64,000 bases of DNA from Symsagittifera roscoffensis. Taxonomy: Eukaryota; Xenacoelomorpha; Acoela; Convolutidae. Below, one piece after another: positions 10,780 to 23,310 of the stretch. The position numbers were made by a program, and so were the translations under genes. Positions within the stretch are counted from its first letter, which is position 1. Every line of letters starts with the position of its first letter. The stretch is taken from assembly GCF_963678635.1 (NCBI RefSeq), contig NC_087068.1, positions 40,635,649 to 40,699,648 of the forward strand. Reading direction: 5' to 3'. The notes under the pieces were generated by a model. It made no database searches, was not told the DNA's origin, and worked only from the letters and a program-made list of their open reading frames with translations.

Positions 10780-13770
10780 CCGACTGATTCAAAAAGTTGG
10801 TTTCCTAGAGTGTTGGATGTCTTTAGATATGAGCTCCGAGCAATGAAAATGGGGACAAACTAATTAATCGGGTGTGTTGCAGTTTTGCTGACTTTTTTTC
10901 CGTTTTCTTTTTATTTTCCACGCAAAATAAGTTGTCAAAAAAACATCGGCCAATGCTGAAAGCCGTATCATGTTGAAGCAAGTTCACCTTTTAGCTGCAT
11001 TTGAACGAAATCACAAAAACTTTGAAAAAACTTTCGAAGGATATCGAGAAAAAGTTGTTTAAATTTTTGATTTTTTGTCTAATTTTGAGCCAATGTAAAA
11101 GCACCGAGCACGCTTAATTATGCTCAATTTAGGACAATTGCACTAGCTTTTTACATCATTTTTTAAGTAAAATTAGTTTTAGTACCGTTTTGGGTATCAA
11201 AATCTTCAAACAATAAAAGAACTGAAAAAAAGAAATGCTTTTTTTGTTTCTTTGATCATTTTCGTCAAAACTTGTTGTCCTGCTTGCTTTAATTACTATG
11301 ATTGTCAATCATGCCTAAAATTGAATTTTACGTCTGATCGTTTTATCACACTACGCAAAAAAAACTACACTTATTTGAAAACCTTATCTGAATCTGAGAC
11401 TTTTTTTCAGCTATCTTTCTTTGTTCTAGTTTTTTTTTTGTTTTAGTAGGGTAAGTCTTCATCATTTTCAATCTTTGATTTGTAAAAAATAAAGTGTTTT
11501 CATTAATATTGGTACTGGGGAGGAATTTTGTTTTCGTTTTTTTATTCGGGTGTATTCGGGTAATTTTTTTGTATCTGGGTGTTTTTTTTTCAATTCTTAG
11601 GAGAATTTTTCTGGATCTGCTAAACCTCAGTTTTTCTGAGTTATCAATGTTTATTTTTCTGCACAGAACAGTGAAGCAGTCTTAAGATATTTTGCGACAA
11701 TTTAACATACAAAAACCCCAGGGATTTTATTTTGTTCTTACTTTAGCAAAAATCGATCGAAAACAATGATTGAACCACACTTAAACTTTGTTACTGATGC
11801 TTGCATAGATTAAGATATTTCTCACACCTAGCTGAAAAAAAAACAAATAAATCTCCCCTGTTCAAACGAGATGACTTAAAGAATGTTCGAAAGTATTGAC
11901 CATTTTCAATGACATGTGCACTTTTGGTTTTGGTTTTGAAAACTGTTTCCACGCAAGACCGTTCTATACGTTACATAAGATTTTCGCAAAGAAATTGATT
12001 TCGAAAAAAATTGTTCATGCAGAGTTCTGGATCTTTGAAAAGCTTTTGACTCTATTTATCATAAAATTCTGATTGAAAACATGCTACCGTGGCTGTTTAA
12101 CAAAACCTGATGCACTTATTAAACGTTTTGTGAATAAACGCGTTCAAAAAATAATTGTCATTGAATTTTTGTTTTCGGACTACTGGACAGAAGAAAAAGG
12201 AGGGATGCCGCGATTAACAGTACTGCGTCCGTTGTTGTTCAATCAAGGATATCCAAAGTTGTATTTGTGATTGATGTACTTTGCTGCAAAAAGAAGACGA
12301 TCGCGAGTGATGCTCTGAGCCAAATCAAAAATACTAACACGAGTTAATCTTTTTTGGCTGAAAATCAGCAAAACCTAAATGCAATGAAATCGCAGTTTAT
12401 AATTATGTAAGAAAAACGATAATTAGAATGTGGAATTGGATCGTCTTGGTATCAAATAATATTATGCAAAAACTGAATGCAAAATTTTTTTTTGATTCTG
12501 GATTCAATTTTCGCATTTCAATTTCAATTGAAGAAATTTTGAAAAAACGACTCAAGTAATTAAGAACATATATATAATTGAACAGCGACTGCCGACAATA
12601 TGTTCGTTTGCCTTGCTTCACACTTTGTTTTATACCAATTAAAATACGCAGCTGTTTTTTTTTCAATTAAATGCAATTCAATGATATGCAGATAAACTGG
12701 GCTCTAAAATATATTTTTTTCAGCTCCTTAACAAATTCTTCAACCGCACTGCATAGAAAATTTATCTAATTCAATGTCTAAAAATAAAAGGAAGACTTGG
12801 CTTCAGTTGGTTTCTCATCAAAAGATGATTTCTAGCCAATATCATTTCAGATTATCCAATTCATCAAACTAGTGAAGTGAACACTATCGAACTAAAAACA
12901 CACATTTAAACAGCAATGTGAAAAAAAAAATTTGAAGTATTTGTTTATGAGATCTCTGTCATCTCTGAATAATATACAAGAATGTAATAACGTTGCGCAG
13001 ATACTTACGTTCTTCAGGCTTAAGGTGTTTTTTTTTCTACTAATTCTACTTTGAAAAAAAAAACAGTGGCAGCCTATGGAAAGATGACGTGGAATACATT
13101 TATTTTATCTAACCATTATCAATGTTGTATTTTATTCTTTTAAGTGGCATTTGTTGTTAGATAATTATTCCGACTACTGGCAATGGGGAGGAACTATGTA
13201 CTTGGGTGTGTTTTAATTGTTTTGTTTGTATTATTTTCATTTTATTTTCCATGCAATCAGGGGGCTGCAACAAAATGACCATCAACAAATCAAATGCATT
13301 TTTATTCAAGTTGGAACCATAACAGAACAAAAGGGCAAGCTAATTTTTATTCAACACATAGAGCTTGTAAAAACTATAGAGACCAAACTTATACAGAACG
13401 AAGCAGAAAAGCCTTTTTTGAACAAAATCAGACCAATTTTACAGATCACTGATGCTTATAATTTAATTGTCGGAAATATTTTCGTCTTACAAGACAAGTT
13501 GAAGCAGAAATGTAACATATATTCTTTGCAAATTTTTAAAACTAAATGAAACTCAAAGTGTTCTGTATTGGAATAAATTACTTGTTAATGAAAAGAAAAA
13601 TATTCCTTTTTTGAAAAAGAAAAGGACACTTTTCGTGATTAATCAAACAATTTTTCTGGAAATCAATCCCAAGCCAACTTTTATGACTCACGACAGTATA
13701 AATTGAATCATTATAAGCAACATCAAGTTTTTAAATCATAATCACCAACTCAGTCTTTTTGTTACCGGAG
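10780..13770 (+). repeat. Old LINE-family relic in unit 1
   Basis: AT-rich LINE-derived sequence, recognisable because its landmarks recur across the window: CCGAGCAATGAAAATGGGGACAAACTA near 10835, GGGGAGGAATTTTG near 11517, the RT fragment at 11985-12560, a GATGCTCTGAGCCAA block near 12310, GTGGCAGCCTATGGAAAGATGA at 13067 and GGGGAGGAACTATGTACTTG near 13185. The same order recurs at 15.4-18.5, 19.98-23.6, inverted at 24.5-26.3 and in the 40-46 kb array. No open ORF of useful length survives; the 110-codon frame at 13217-13549 is unrecognised. Confidence 0.6.
11985..12560 (+). pseudogene. LINE reverse transcriptase fragment (copy 1)
   Basis: Broken reading frames hold a degenerate non-LTR RT. 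A damaged motif A lies near 12030-12070 (the better-kept copy at 16660 reads D-L-S-K-A-F-D-S). An R-V-Q-K-I-I-V block is followed by K-G-G-M-P-R-L-T-V-L-R-P-L-L-F-N at 12196-12243, the decayed G-V-P-Q-G-S-x-L-G-P-L-L-F motif. The metal-binding motif and thumb continue in other frames with stops. The family looks Jockey/CR1-like; no activity is possible. Confidence 0.65.
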
Positions 13771-13844
13771 CGGCTACACCCATTAAATATAAATGTTAGG
13801 ACATGTATAATTGGTTCGATGGTCTTCTTCTCCTTCTGACTTTT

Positions 13845-13965
13845 TGGGATTTTGATGGGAATTGCCATAAAAATACCAGTTGTTTTTTCTTGAAATCATT
13901 ACCCAATGTCCTCCTGGTGTAGTTTGAGAAGTATTCAAAACTTGAAAAGTGTTGTCCTGTTTCAT
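13845..13965 (-). pseudogene. Polinton protease His-block fragment, copy 2
   Basis: The duplicated start of the protease relic, with T-P-G-G-H-W-V-M-I at the catalytic His. It is cut off at the unit junction near 13845, so the Cys half seen in copy 1 (9150-9359) is missing and the frame runs on into foreign sequence. Confidence 0.7.
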
Positions 13966-14267
13966 TGAGAACTAAAAGTTGTTTGCAGAAATTGACCCAA
14001 AATACTCGAACTTAAGTATGGAACTTTTATCAATAATTTTTTTCAGAGCAAAATTATCCTTGCTTTAAAACTTTGCCGTTTGGATCAATTGAGATTAAAG
14101 ACAATCGCTCCCTAATCACCAACACTTCAATAGGTTCTGCCGTCTCTTGAGAAAACTTAAGCTCGAGTCGTAGAGGTGCTCCAACAATTTCCGGAAAATA
14201 CAAATTTTGATTACACTATTGAGTTGAAGTGAGGTCAAACATCAAATAATAATGGTTGTGGTAGTTT

Positions 14268-15336
14268 TCAAGTGTTAGGAAGACCGTCCTGTTCAAAATG
14301 CAAACTTTGACTTGTTTTGAAGCACACTTGCTGGCTGTGAGTTGTGTCATAATCGACAATAGCAGTACCATTTCGAACAATACGAATTGACATCAGATTG
14401 TACTTCAAAAATTGAAGTGGGTTATTGAAGTGGGTTTTCCATTGACCGCTGAAAATAGCATTGGAGCACATCGCAACTACAGGTCGACGTATGGGTTCGG
14501 AATTGAAATTATCTTCCCCAACAAATTTGTTCCGACCTGCTGGTATTACGAATGTGTTGCTTTCATTTTCATTATAATTTTATCTGGCTGGCCATTTCAC
14601 TAATCCTTCTTGAATTGAAGTGTGTACAAATTCGGTCACCGTGAAATATCTTACAAAAATTGAAGCCCATCTCATTTGAACCGAAAACTTTGGGTTTGCA
14701 ACGTGAGTTGCAAGAACAAATTCTGGTTTCAAACGAGTTAGTCTTATTCTTGAACTGCTGTTCCGTATCATCAATTGATCTGTTGAAAAGAAATTAACTG
14801 CCAACTTACCCTAACACGCTCGATTCTGTATGTTCTTTGTCCATGGTAATCGTTCAATATGGTTGCTTTTTCCAGTTTCAAATGACGAAGGATCTGTCTC
14901 ATCGGAATAACCTTGTGTTGCAAGTTTAGTTTTAACACAGCCCTCAGTATGATACAATTCAGTTTCAAAAACAGCTATTGTGCGTACAAGTTGTTGGAAA
15001 TGTGTACAAGTTCATTGTTTAAAATAACATTACATTTAAAAACAAATTAAATGCAAAGTGTTACCAGAGAAACCTACTTTTGATGGATCAATTAGATTGC
15101 CCGTGTGGCGTCAACTGTCAAATTTTTGCCGTAATTTTTAATTGTTGCCTGATTTTCAGTTTCATATTTTGCAAATCAAAATAAAAGTTACGATCATTGT
15201 TTAATTCAACAACTGCGGCATCATCGGAAGTAATGGGAAGTGTTTCCTGTTCATATGAAGTGTCAAATGTAACTGACTTTTCAGAGTGGTTGAAATTGTT
15301 GAGGCTTGAATGGTGTGCTGCTTTAGGAATTTGCAT
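14268..15336 (-). pseudogene. F54H12.2-like Polinton capsid protein relic, copy 2
   Basis: Second and more complete copy of the capsid relic. The minus-strand order is N-terminal block (15118-15336), middle block (14771-14968), a central block kept only here (about 14580-14804, with IRLTRLKPEFVLATHVANP and F-V-R-Y-F-T-V-T-E-F-V), then the C-terminal block (14268-14471, I-F-S-G-Q-W...NPLQFLKYNLMSIRIVRNG). The central block fits the family's E-F-V/A-L-M and R-x-V-K-V-N-P region, which strengthens the assignment. Frameshifts and at least one stop between the central and C-terminal blocks break it. Confidence 0.75.
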
Positions 15337-15399
15337 TTTTAGTATGGAATATTTCTAAACATATCAGTTTTTGTTTTTGTGGGTTTATGAGGTATCTAT

Positions 15400-18300
15400 T
15401 TTGGCTTGGATAACCGACTGATTTGAAAACTTGGTTTCTTAGAGTGTTGGATGTCTTTAGATATGAGCTCCGAGCAATGAAAATGGGGACAAACTATATA
15501 ACCGGGTGTGTTGCAGTTTTGCTGACTTTTTTTCCGTTTTCTTTTTATTTTCCACGCAAAATAAGATGTCAAAAAACATCGGCCAATCCTGAAAGCCGTA
15601 TCATGTTGAAGAAATTTCACCTTTTAGCTGCATTTGAAATCAAAAAAACTTTGAAAAATTTTTTGAAAGATATCGAGAAAAAGTTGTTTGAACTTTTGAC
15701 TTTTTGTCTAATTTCGAGCTAAGGTAAAAGCACCGAGCACGCTTAATTATACTCAATTTAGGGCAGTTACACTAGCTTTTTACAATAATTTTCTTAGTAA
15801 AATTAGTTTTTAGAACCGTTTTGGGTATCAAAAACTTCAAACAATAAAAGAACTGAAAAAAGAAATGCTTTTTTTGCTTCTTTGATCATTTTCTTCAAAA
15901 CTTGTTGTCCTGCTTGCTTTAATTACTATGATTGTCAATCATGCCTAAAATTGAATTTTACGTCTGATCGTTTTATCACACTACGCAAAAAAACTACACT
16001 TATTTGAAAACCTTATCTGAATCTGAGACTTTTTTTCAGCTATCTTTCTTTGTTCTAGTTTTTTTTTGTTTTAGTAGGGTACGTCTTCATCATTTTCAAT
16101 CTTTGATTTGTAAGAAATAAAGTGTTTTCATTAATATTGGTAGTGGGGAGGAATTTTGTTTTCGTTTTTTTATTCGGGTGTATTTGGGTATTTTTTTTGT
16201 ATCTTGGTGCTTTTTTCAATTCTCAGGAGTATTTTTCTGGATCTGCTAAACCTCATTTATATAACATAAGTTTTTCTGACTTATCAATGTTTATTTTTCT
16301 GCACAGAACAGTGAAGCAGTCTTAAGATATATTGCGATAATTTAACAAACAAAAACTCCAGGGATTTTGTGTTGTTCTTACTTTAGCAAAAATCGATTGA
16401 AAACAATGATTGAACCACACTTAAAGTTTGTTACTGATGCTTGCATAGATTAAGATGTTTCTCAGACCTAGCTGAAAAAAAAAACAAATAAATCTCCCCT
16501 GTTCAAACGAGATGATTTAATGAATGTTCGAAAGTATTGACCATTTTCAATGACATGTGCACTTTTGGTTTTGGTTTTGAAAACTGTTTCCACACAGCCT
16601 CGTTCTATACGTTACATGAAATTTTCGCAAAGAAATTGATTTCGAAAAAAAACTGTTCATGCAGATTTCCGGATCTTTCAAAAGCTTTTGACTCTATTTA
16701 TCATAAAATTCTGATTGAAAACATGCTACCTTGGCTGTTTAACAAAACCTAATGCACTTATTAAACGTTTTGTGGATAAACGCGTTCAGAAAATAATTGT
16801 CATTGAATATTTGTTTTCGGACTACTGGACAGAAGAAAAAGGAGGGGTGCCGCGAGGAACAGTACTGCGTCCGTTGTTGTTCAATCAAGGATATCCAAAA
16901 TTGTATTTGTGATTGATGTACTTTGCTGCAAAAAGCAGACGATCGCAAGTGATGCTATGAGCCAACTCAAAATACTAACAACTAACACGAGTTAACCTTT
17001 TTCGCTGAAAATCAGCAAAACCTAAATGCAATTAAATCGCAGTTTATAATTATGTCAAAAAAAACGATAATTAGAATGTGGAAATGGATCGTCTTGGTAT
17101 TAAATAATATTATGCAGAGGAAAAAACTGAATGCAAATAATTTTTTTTTGATTCTAGATTCAATTTTCTCATTTCAATTTCAATTGAAGAAATGACTCAA
17201 GTAATTAAGAACGTAGATATAATTGAACAGCGACTGCCTAAAATATGTTCGTTTGCCATGCTTCACTCTTTTGTTTTATACCAATTAAAATACGCAGCTG
17301 TTTTTTATCAATTAAATGGTAATTCAAGGATATGCAGATAGACTGGGCTCTAAAATATTTATATTTTTCAGCTCCTTATCAAATTCTTCAACCGCACTGC
17401 ATAGAAAATCTATCTAATTCAATGTCTAACAATAAAAGGAAGACTTGGCTTCAGTTCGTTTCTCATCAAAGATGATTTATAGCCAATATTATTTCAGATT
17501 ATCCAATTCATCAAACTAGTGAAGTTAACACTATCGAACTAAAAACACACATTTAAACAGCAACATGAAAAACAAAAATTTGAATTTTTTGTTTATGAGA
17601 TCTCTGTCATCTCTGAATAATATACACGAATATAATAACATTGCGAAGATATTTACGATTTTCAGGCTTCAGTTGTTTTTTTTTTCTAGTAATTTACTTC
17701 GGAAAAAACAGTGGCAGCCTATGGAAAGATGACGTGGAATACAATTATTTTATCTTACCATTATCAATGTTGTATTTTATTCTTTTAAGTGGCATTTGTC
17801 GTTAGATAATTATTCCTACTACTGGCAATGGGTAGGAACTATGTACTTGGGTGTGTTTTAACTGTTTTGTTTGTATTCTTTTCTTTTTGTTTTCCACGCA
17901 ATCCAGGGGCTGCAAAAACATGACCGTCAACAAATCAAATGCATTTTTTTTCAAGTTGGAACCATAACAGTACAAAAGCGCAAGCAAACTTTTATTCAAC
18001 ACATAGAGCTTGTAAATACTATAGAGACATAACTTATACAGAACGAAGCAGAAAAGGTTTTTTTGAGCAAAATCCGACCAATTTTACCGAACACTGATGC
18101 TTATAATTTAATTGTCGGAATTATTTTCGTCTTACATGAAAAGCAGAAAAATAACATATATATTTTTTTTAGATTCTTAAAACTAAATGAAACTCAGAGT
18201 GTTCTGTATTGGAATAATTTACTTGTTAATGAAAAGAAAAACATTCCTTTTTTGAAAAAGAAAAGAACAATTTTTTGTAATTAAACAAACAACTTTTCTG

Positions 18301-18490
18301 GAAATCAATCTAAAGCCAACTTTTATGACTCACGACAGTATAAATTGAATCATTATAAACAAAATCAAGTTTTTGAATCATAATCACCAACTCAGTCTGT
18401 TTTTTTACCGGAGCGGCTACACTCATTAAATATACAAGTTAGGACATGTATATTTGGTTTGATTGTCTTCTTTTCCTTCTGACTTTATAG
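15400..18490 (+). repeat. Old LINE-family relic in unit 2
   Basis: Same landmarks as 10780-13770, shifted by about 4.63 kb: GGGGAGGAATTTTG near 16145, GTGGCAGCCTATGGAAAGATGA at 17712, GGTAGGAACTATGTACTTG near 17832. The minus-strand frame at 17802-18002 is a shadow and matches the one at 25036-25236, because that region is an inverted copy. Confidence 0.6.
16655..17200 (+). pseudogene. LINE reverse transcriptase fragment (copy 2)
   Basis: Duplicate of the relic at 11985-12560 and slightly better preserved. It has D-L-S-K-A-F-D-S-I-Y-H-K-I-L (RT motif A with its Asp) near 16680, a frameshift at about 16750, then K-G-G-V-P-R-G-T-V-L-R-P-L-L-F-N at 16838-16885 (motif B). Downstream frames keep traces of the palm/thumb with stops. 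Confidence 0.7.
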
Positions 18491-18500
18491 AAAAGCCAGT

Positions 18501-19189
18501 TTTTTGTTGAAACTCTTGCTGAAAGTTTCAAAAAAAGTATTCAAAAGCAATTTTTATTTGTTGAATGTTTTGTTTCATATGTTTTTTCACATGAAAAAAC
18601 TCATCGTCTAAATTTCCATCGGCTTGCACATCAAAACTATTTTAAAAAAATAGCTGAAACTTGTAGCTCTGAAACAATTGACAAAATTGTTTTGCTATCA
18701 CACCTGATGATGTTATCAGGAGAAGCACATGCGAATTCGGGACTATTGTGTGACTACAGCCAACTATAAAAAAAACTTCAATGCTCTCAGATAGACCAGA
18801 ATATTTTAGACTAAAATACCCGAAGTCTCTATAACAAAATAACAGGACTGAAAGTTCGGTCTAAAACACAAGTTCTACACAAATTTATGAATTTCTGTCA
18901 AGACACTTCAAAAAAGCTCAGTAAAGTTTAAGGCAAAAGAAAGAATTCGTTTTATTCTGTGAAACAGGTAAAATTTAAATAAAAACGTATTGAAAATGAA
19001 TTAAATGAAGAAAAACGGAAAATCGTATATCCGACGGATGTACTTTGGTACAAAAAGCAGATGATTGCAAGCGATGCTCTGAGCCAACTACAAAAGTACT
19101 TTCACGAGCTTTTTTCTTTTTATTTTACTGAAAATCAGCTAAAACTAAATGCGTGGAAATCGGAGTAAAAAATTTTTAAAAAATATGAA
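18501..19189 (+). other. Segment missing from the inverted copy; carries the LINE RT palm region
   Basis: About 690 bp present only in the left arm of the 17-26 kb inverted repeat; the right arm jumps from its equivalent of 18.53 kb to 19.19 kb at about 24536. The end of this segment (19020-19189) holds the metal-motif region of a LINE RT (SDALSQLQKYFHELF, E-N-Q-L-K-L-N, as in A-D-D...L...N-L-K-L-N), but with stops. Confidence 0.5.
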
Positions 19190-19657
19190 CAGGATGTGGA
19201 AACAGACATTTTTGTAATCAATGAACAACATGTAGAGAAAAAGTCTGAATTCAAATATCTAGGTTTGATTCTAGATTATAATCTCTCATTTCAAAGTCAA
19301 ATGAAGTTATGACCATAGATACAATTCGACAACAACTGTCAAAAATTTTTTTAGTTGTGTTACTTCAATCTTCAGTGTATCTCATTTATCTCACTTAGAT
19401 CAGGAGCAGTTTTTTTAAGAGACAAATAAATGCTAAATTGTTGATGGCCTCAAAAAATGCAGTTGAACTGCGTCCTAAAACGTACGTTTTTTAAATCCAA
19501 AATGAAGTCAATCACCGTACTGCAAACAAAAAAACATGTTTTTCATTCGGAATTGAAAACAGAACTGAATGAATTGTTTACTTTGTCTTTTTCAATATCT
19601 TACCAACACGATGAAAAATTTGACCGATGCCTGAACACTTCAGACTGCCATCTATAG
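19190..19657 (+). pseudogene. LINE RT thumb and C-terminal fragment
   Basis: Plus-strand frames give K-S-E-F-K-Y-L-G-L-I-L-D-Y-N-L-S-F-Q-S-Q near 19240-19300, the conserved end of a non-LTR RT (K-Y-L-G-V-x-x-D-x-x-L-x-F). A 66-codon frame at 19457-19657 follows, in the position of the LINE C-terminal region. Related C-terminal frames occur at 23035-23310 and 48199-48441. An inverted copy at 24059-24259 encodes the same 66 residues. Confidence 0.65.
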
Positions 19658-19950
19658 AGGAAATAAAAGTACTTAACAATTAATTCATGATAACCACTGT
19701 TCAACTGCTTCTCTGAAAAACTCATTTTTCCATCTCACATCCAAAAAGTGGATCTCATTCCCGGTAAAATTACCAAATTTTGACAGAATTAGTTCCATGT
19801 TTTAGAAAAATTGAAAGAGTTCAACACACTAGGAATGCAATCTTATCCACAAGACACACACAAATACATGGCCTCAGTTGCCCTTTAATTTAAGAAATTG
19901 TTTCATATCCAAATCATCAACTAAGTGATTATAATCAAGCAAAAAAAACT
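19190..19950 (+). repeat. Inverted repeat 1, inner left arm
   Basis: Pairs with 23785-24536 in reverse complement at very high identity (only a couple of mismatches seen by eye over about 750 bp, for example near 19450 and 19820). Outside this core the arms continue at lower identity as 16.95-18.5 against 24.54-26.27 kb. Confidence 0.9.
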
Positions 19951-22509
19951 CGTCATTGAACAGCAACATAATTTTTGTTGGAAAAACGTTTTTTTTTGTC
20001 AGAGCTCTGACAATTTAGAACAACATACAAGAGCATATGATCGCCGCGACCGCTCTTACAACCTATACAATTAAATTCAAGTTGAAATTTTCCCCCCTTA
20101 ACTCTACCTTGGAGATAAAATAATGGCAGGCTTTGGAAAGATTAGGTGAAAAAAATTATTTAGAGTTTATCAATGTTAGTTTTAATCATTTCAGTGTTGC
20201 ATGTCATTAGTTTATTGATCCGACCACTGAAATAGGGTGTGCTTTAAATTTACTTTCTTTTTTCTTATCATTTTTCCCTCAAAAATTCAGATACCTTAGA
20301 AAGTCATTAGTCTGGGATGATTGAAATATCATTTTAGAGCCATTGCATTCGTGATTCGAATGAGATTTAAGAATTTTTTTTCAAAAAAAGGTATCTGTGT
20401 AGAGAAAAATATTTTGAAATTTTTGATTTTTTGTCTTATTTCAAGCATATAATGCGAGCATGCACGCTTCTTTACGCTTGGCTTAGGTTGTTCTTCTGAG
20501 TTAACTTATGCCTAATTTTAACGTTAGGTGGTTGAGGTTAGTTTCTGGAGATTTTCAATCCCATTTTAGGAATCATAATCTTCAAAAACCCCAAAAAAAA
20601 TTTCCAAAAATTGAAAACAGTTTTGAATTTTTTTTTTCGTTTTTATGATTTTTTTGTTCTTCCGGTCATTTTTTACTCAAAACCAGTTGTCCTATTTGCC
20701 TAAGTTACTTTGAAATTCACGAAATATCGCACTATTCAATTAGCTCTTAAAAACCACTCTTGATCTGCATCTAAAACAACGGAGGTTTGATAACTCCATT
20801 TCAACATTTAAGTAAACACCGAAAGAGTTCAATTTAGGAAAGGCAATCTATTCCAGTATGGACACATACAACTACATGGAATGAAGGCAGTTTTCATTAA
20901 AAGGTTGTTTCTAGCCTATATCTATTTAGATTATCCAAATCATCAAATACGGGAAAATTATCGAACAAAAATCTCGTCTTTGAACAGCGACAAAAAATTT
21001 TTTTGTAAAAAAAACGTTTTTTTTTATGAGAGCTCTAAATAAGTTAACACTATTGTACAAAAAGTCATTTTTGAATCGCAACATAAGATGAAATGTCAAT
21101 TTTTTTTGAGATCTTTGTCAATATAGAAAAACATACTAGAACATATTGATGTCGCGAACGCTCTAACGTACCTTACAATAATCTTAAGGCTCAAGATCTT
21201 TTTTCACTAAGTCCACATCGACGATAAACAAGTGGCAGCCTATGGACAGGTTAAATGAAACAAAATATAGTTTTATAAAGCAATTATCTTCGTTGTTTTT
21301 TTTTTCATTTCAGTGTTGGATGTCATAGATAATTGTTGCGAAAATGTGGAGGAACTAAGTATTTGTGTGTTTTTTCAAAGTTTTTCTTTTGTTTTTCACA
21401 CAAAATAAGGTGCCGCAAATATCAATTGGACTGATTTGAATGATTTAATATATTAAAACCCTTTCAGTCCTGATTCGAAAGAGATTTAAAAACTTGAGAA
21501 AATACAGTTTGTTGTTTTTAACGCTTTTTTATGCTTGATAATGGCCGTTTACCGTAGCTTATTTATGCTTAATTTCAAGGATAGCCGGAAAAAGTTAGTA
21601 TTTTGAGTTTTTTTTGCCTTTTTGGGAATTTTCAAAAGTTTGCAAAAAAAATCATTAAAAAAATTGAACTTTCTTCGTTTTTATAATTGTTTTTGTTTCT
21701 CTAAAGATTTTGGTCATATCCTGTTGTTCTGTTTGCCTAAAAAAATGACTGTCAAATACGCCTTAGTTCTTTTAGGTCAGACTTGTTACTTTTACATCAG
21801 ACATGTTTATCAAACAACGCATAAAAACTACACCAAATTGAAAAAAAAAATTGTTATTTTCTAAAGACTATGGTCGGAACATTGGTGCTGCTTGCCCATT
21901 AAGCGGGTAACTTTTGGCTTTCACTTTTTCTTATTTAAAAAATGTACCAATCCTTCATTTTTTCGAAAAAGTTGTTTCTCCCAACCAATGATAATGGGGA
22001 GGAATTTTGATTTCGCGTGTGTATCAGGCTTTATTCGGGTTTTTAATAATTTGAGTCCTGTGATTTTTTTTATATTTGGGTGTTTTTTTACTTTTGTAAA
22101 CTTCAGTTTTATAAACCATATACATTCAAACTGGAATTTTTTTATTTTCGGCACGTAACAGTGAAGCAATTTTGTTTTGATATACTGCGACAACTAAACA
22201 TCCAAAATGATCTGGGACCTTTTATTGCTCATGCTTGGACAATAATCGATGGACAACCAAAATTGTTCTAAGCTTAGCGTTTTCTCTACTGCTGGTATAG
22301 ATGAAGATGTTTTTCCCACCGATTTAAATAAGTAAAAACATCTCCATTATTCAATAAGATGACACATTGCATCCTCAAGTTTGTCGAACAATTTCGATAA
22401 CATATGCATTTTTGAAAAGGCTTCAGAAAATATTTTGATGTGAAATATATGAAACACTTAGTTAAACATCAAATTTTGTTCGCTTTTCAATTTTTGACTT
22501 GTTAAATTA

Positions 22510-22809
22510 TTGCACAAAGGACGAGTTTTATACGTTAATGAAATCATTCGAAAAGAAATTGATTCCATAAAAGTTCTGCTTGCAGCTTTATTCGGTCTTT
22601 CGAAAACGTTAGACCATATATTTGACTGGATAAAAATCAAAAGATGGGTGCCGCAAGGAAAAGCACAGGGTCTGTTGTTGTTCAATTTTTATGTCAACGT
22701 TATTCAAAATCTTGTATGCTATGGATGTAAATTGGTACCGTATACAGACAATTGCATGGTGCACGCGTCATCAATTTCATCAATTGTTGCTCTGAGCAAA
22801 ATTCTATAG
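22510..22809 (+). pseudogene. LINE reverse transcriptase fragment (fingers/palm)
   Basis: A 99-codon open frame with F-G-L-S-K-T-L-D-H-I (decayed motif A; the Asp pair is lost), K-R-W-V-P-Q-G-K-A-Q-G-L-L-L-F-N-F-Y-V-N (motif B, G-V-P-Q-G-S-x-L-G-P-L-L-F-x-x-Y-V-N-D) and V-P-Y-T-D-N-C-M-V-H (motif C, with Y-x-D-N in place of Y-x-D-D). Catalytic residues are altered, so it is inactive although still open. It belongs to the same Jockey/CR1-like family as the relics at 12 and 16.7 kb. Confidence 0.75.
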
Positions 22810-23034
22810 ACAATTCTATGCACGAGTTTACTTTTTTATGGAAAATTGCGTAAATCTAAGTAAATCAAAATCGGAATTGGCAAATTTTTTCAGAAAAAGA
22901 TCAGCAGAATGTGGCTTCAGACCGTCGGGTTGTAAATGAACATTATGAAGAAAAAACTCTGAATGCAAACACTTTGGTTTGTTTCAACAATCTTATCTCT
23001 CATTTTAAACTCAAACTAAGAAAACTGTACAAAA

Positions 23035-23310
23035 ATGACTCAAGGGCCTAGGATCATAGATACGATTGGACAGCAACTGTCTACAGTATCTTTGTATTTG
23101 GCCCTAAAACGTTTATTTTTCAGATCCAAAATAAATCCATCCATCGCAATGCGTAAAAAACTATTCTTTTTCCGGAATTTAAAACAGGAATTATTTGAAG
23201 TGTTTAATATATCTAATTCATCATCCTACCAGACAGAGAAATTTTTTTGCCACTGCTTAACAAATTGCCTAGAGCCAACTACTCAATTAATAGTAGCGTT
23301 AAGCAATTAG
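23035..23310 (+). pseudogene. LINE C-terminal fragment
   Basis: A 91-codon frame downstream of the RT relic. It aligns by eye with the frames at 19457-19657 and 48199-48441 (L-K-R-x-F-F-x-S-K around the centre, then an E-L-x-E/K run). It is the region C-terminal to the RT in this LINE family; function unknown. Confidence 0.45.

Larger units (their letters stand above)
9363..13844. repeat. Tandem unit 1 (about 4.48 kb)
   Basis: The stretch from about 9363 to 13844 is repeated head to tail as 13845-18500. The offset is 4482 bp in the capsid/protease part, rising to about 4.63 kb further on because copy 2 keeps about 145 bp that copy 1 lost. Each unit combines the Polinton capsid and protease His-block relics (minus strand) with a LINE-derived part (plus strand). 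The break at 9363/13845 falls inside the protease gene, so copy 2 lacks the protease Cys block. The duplication followed fusion of the two element types. Confidence 0.85.
13845..18500. repeat. Tandem unit 2 (about 4.65 kb)
   Basis: Second head-to-tail copy of 9363-13844. It starts inside the protease relic and ends near 18490, in sequence that matches the end of unit 1 (GACTCACGACAGTATAAATTG near 13685 and 18327; ACCGGAGCGGCTACAC near 13763 and 18408). Differences from unit 1 are scattered substitutions, small indels and the extra 145 bp at 14678-14822. Confidence 0.85.

Noticed and set aside
17802-18002. 66-codon frame conserved at 25036-25236
   Set aside because: Conserved only because the region is an inverted copy; the frame is disrupted in unit 1 and shows no motif.
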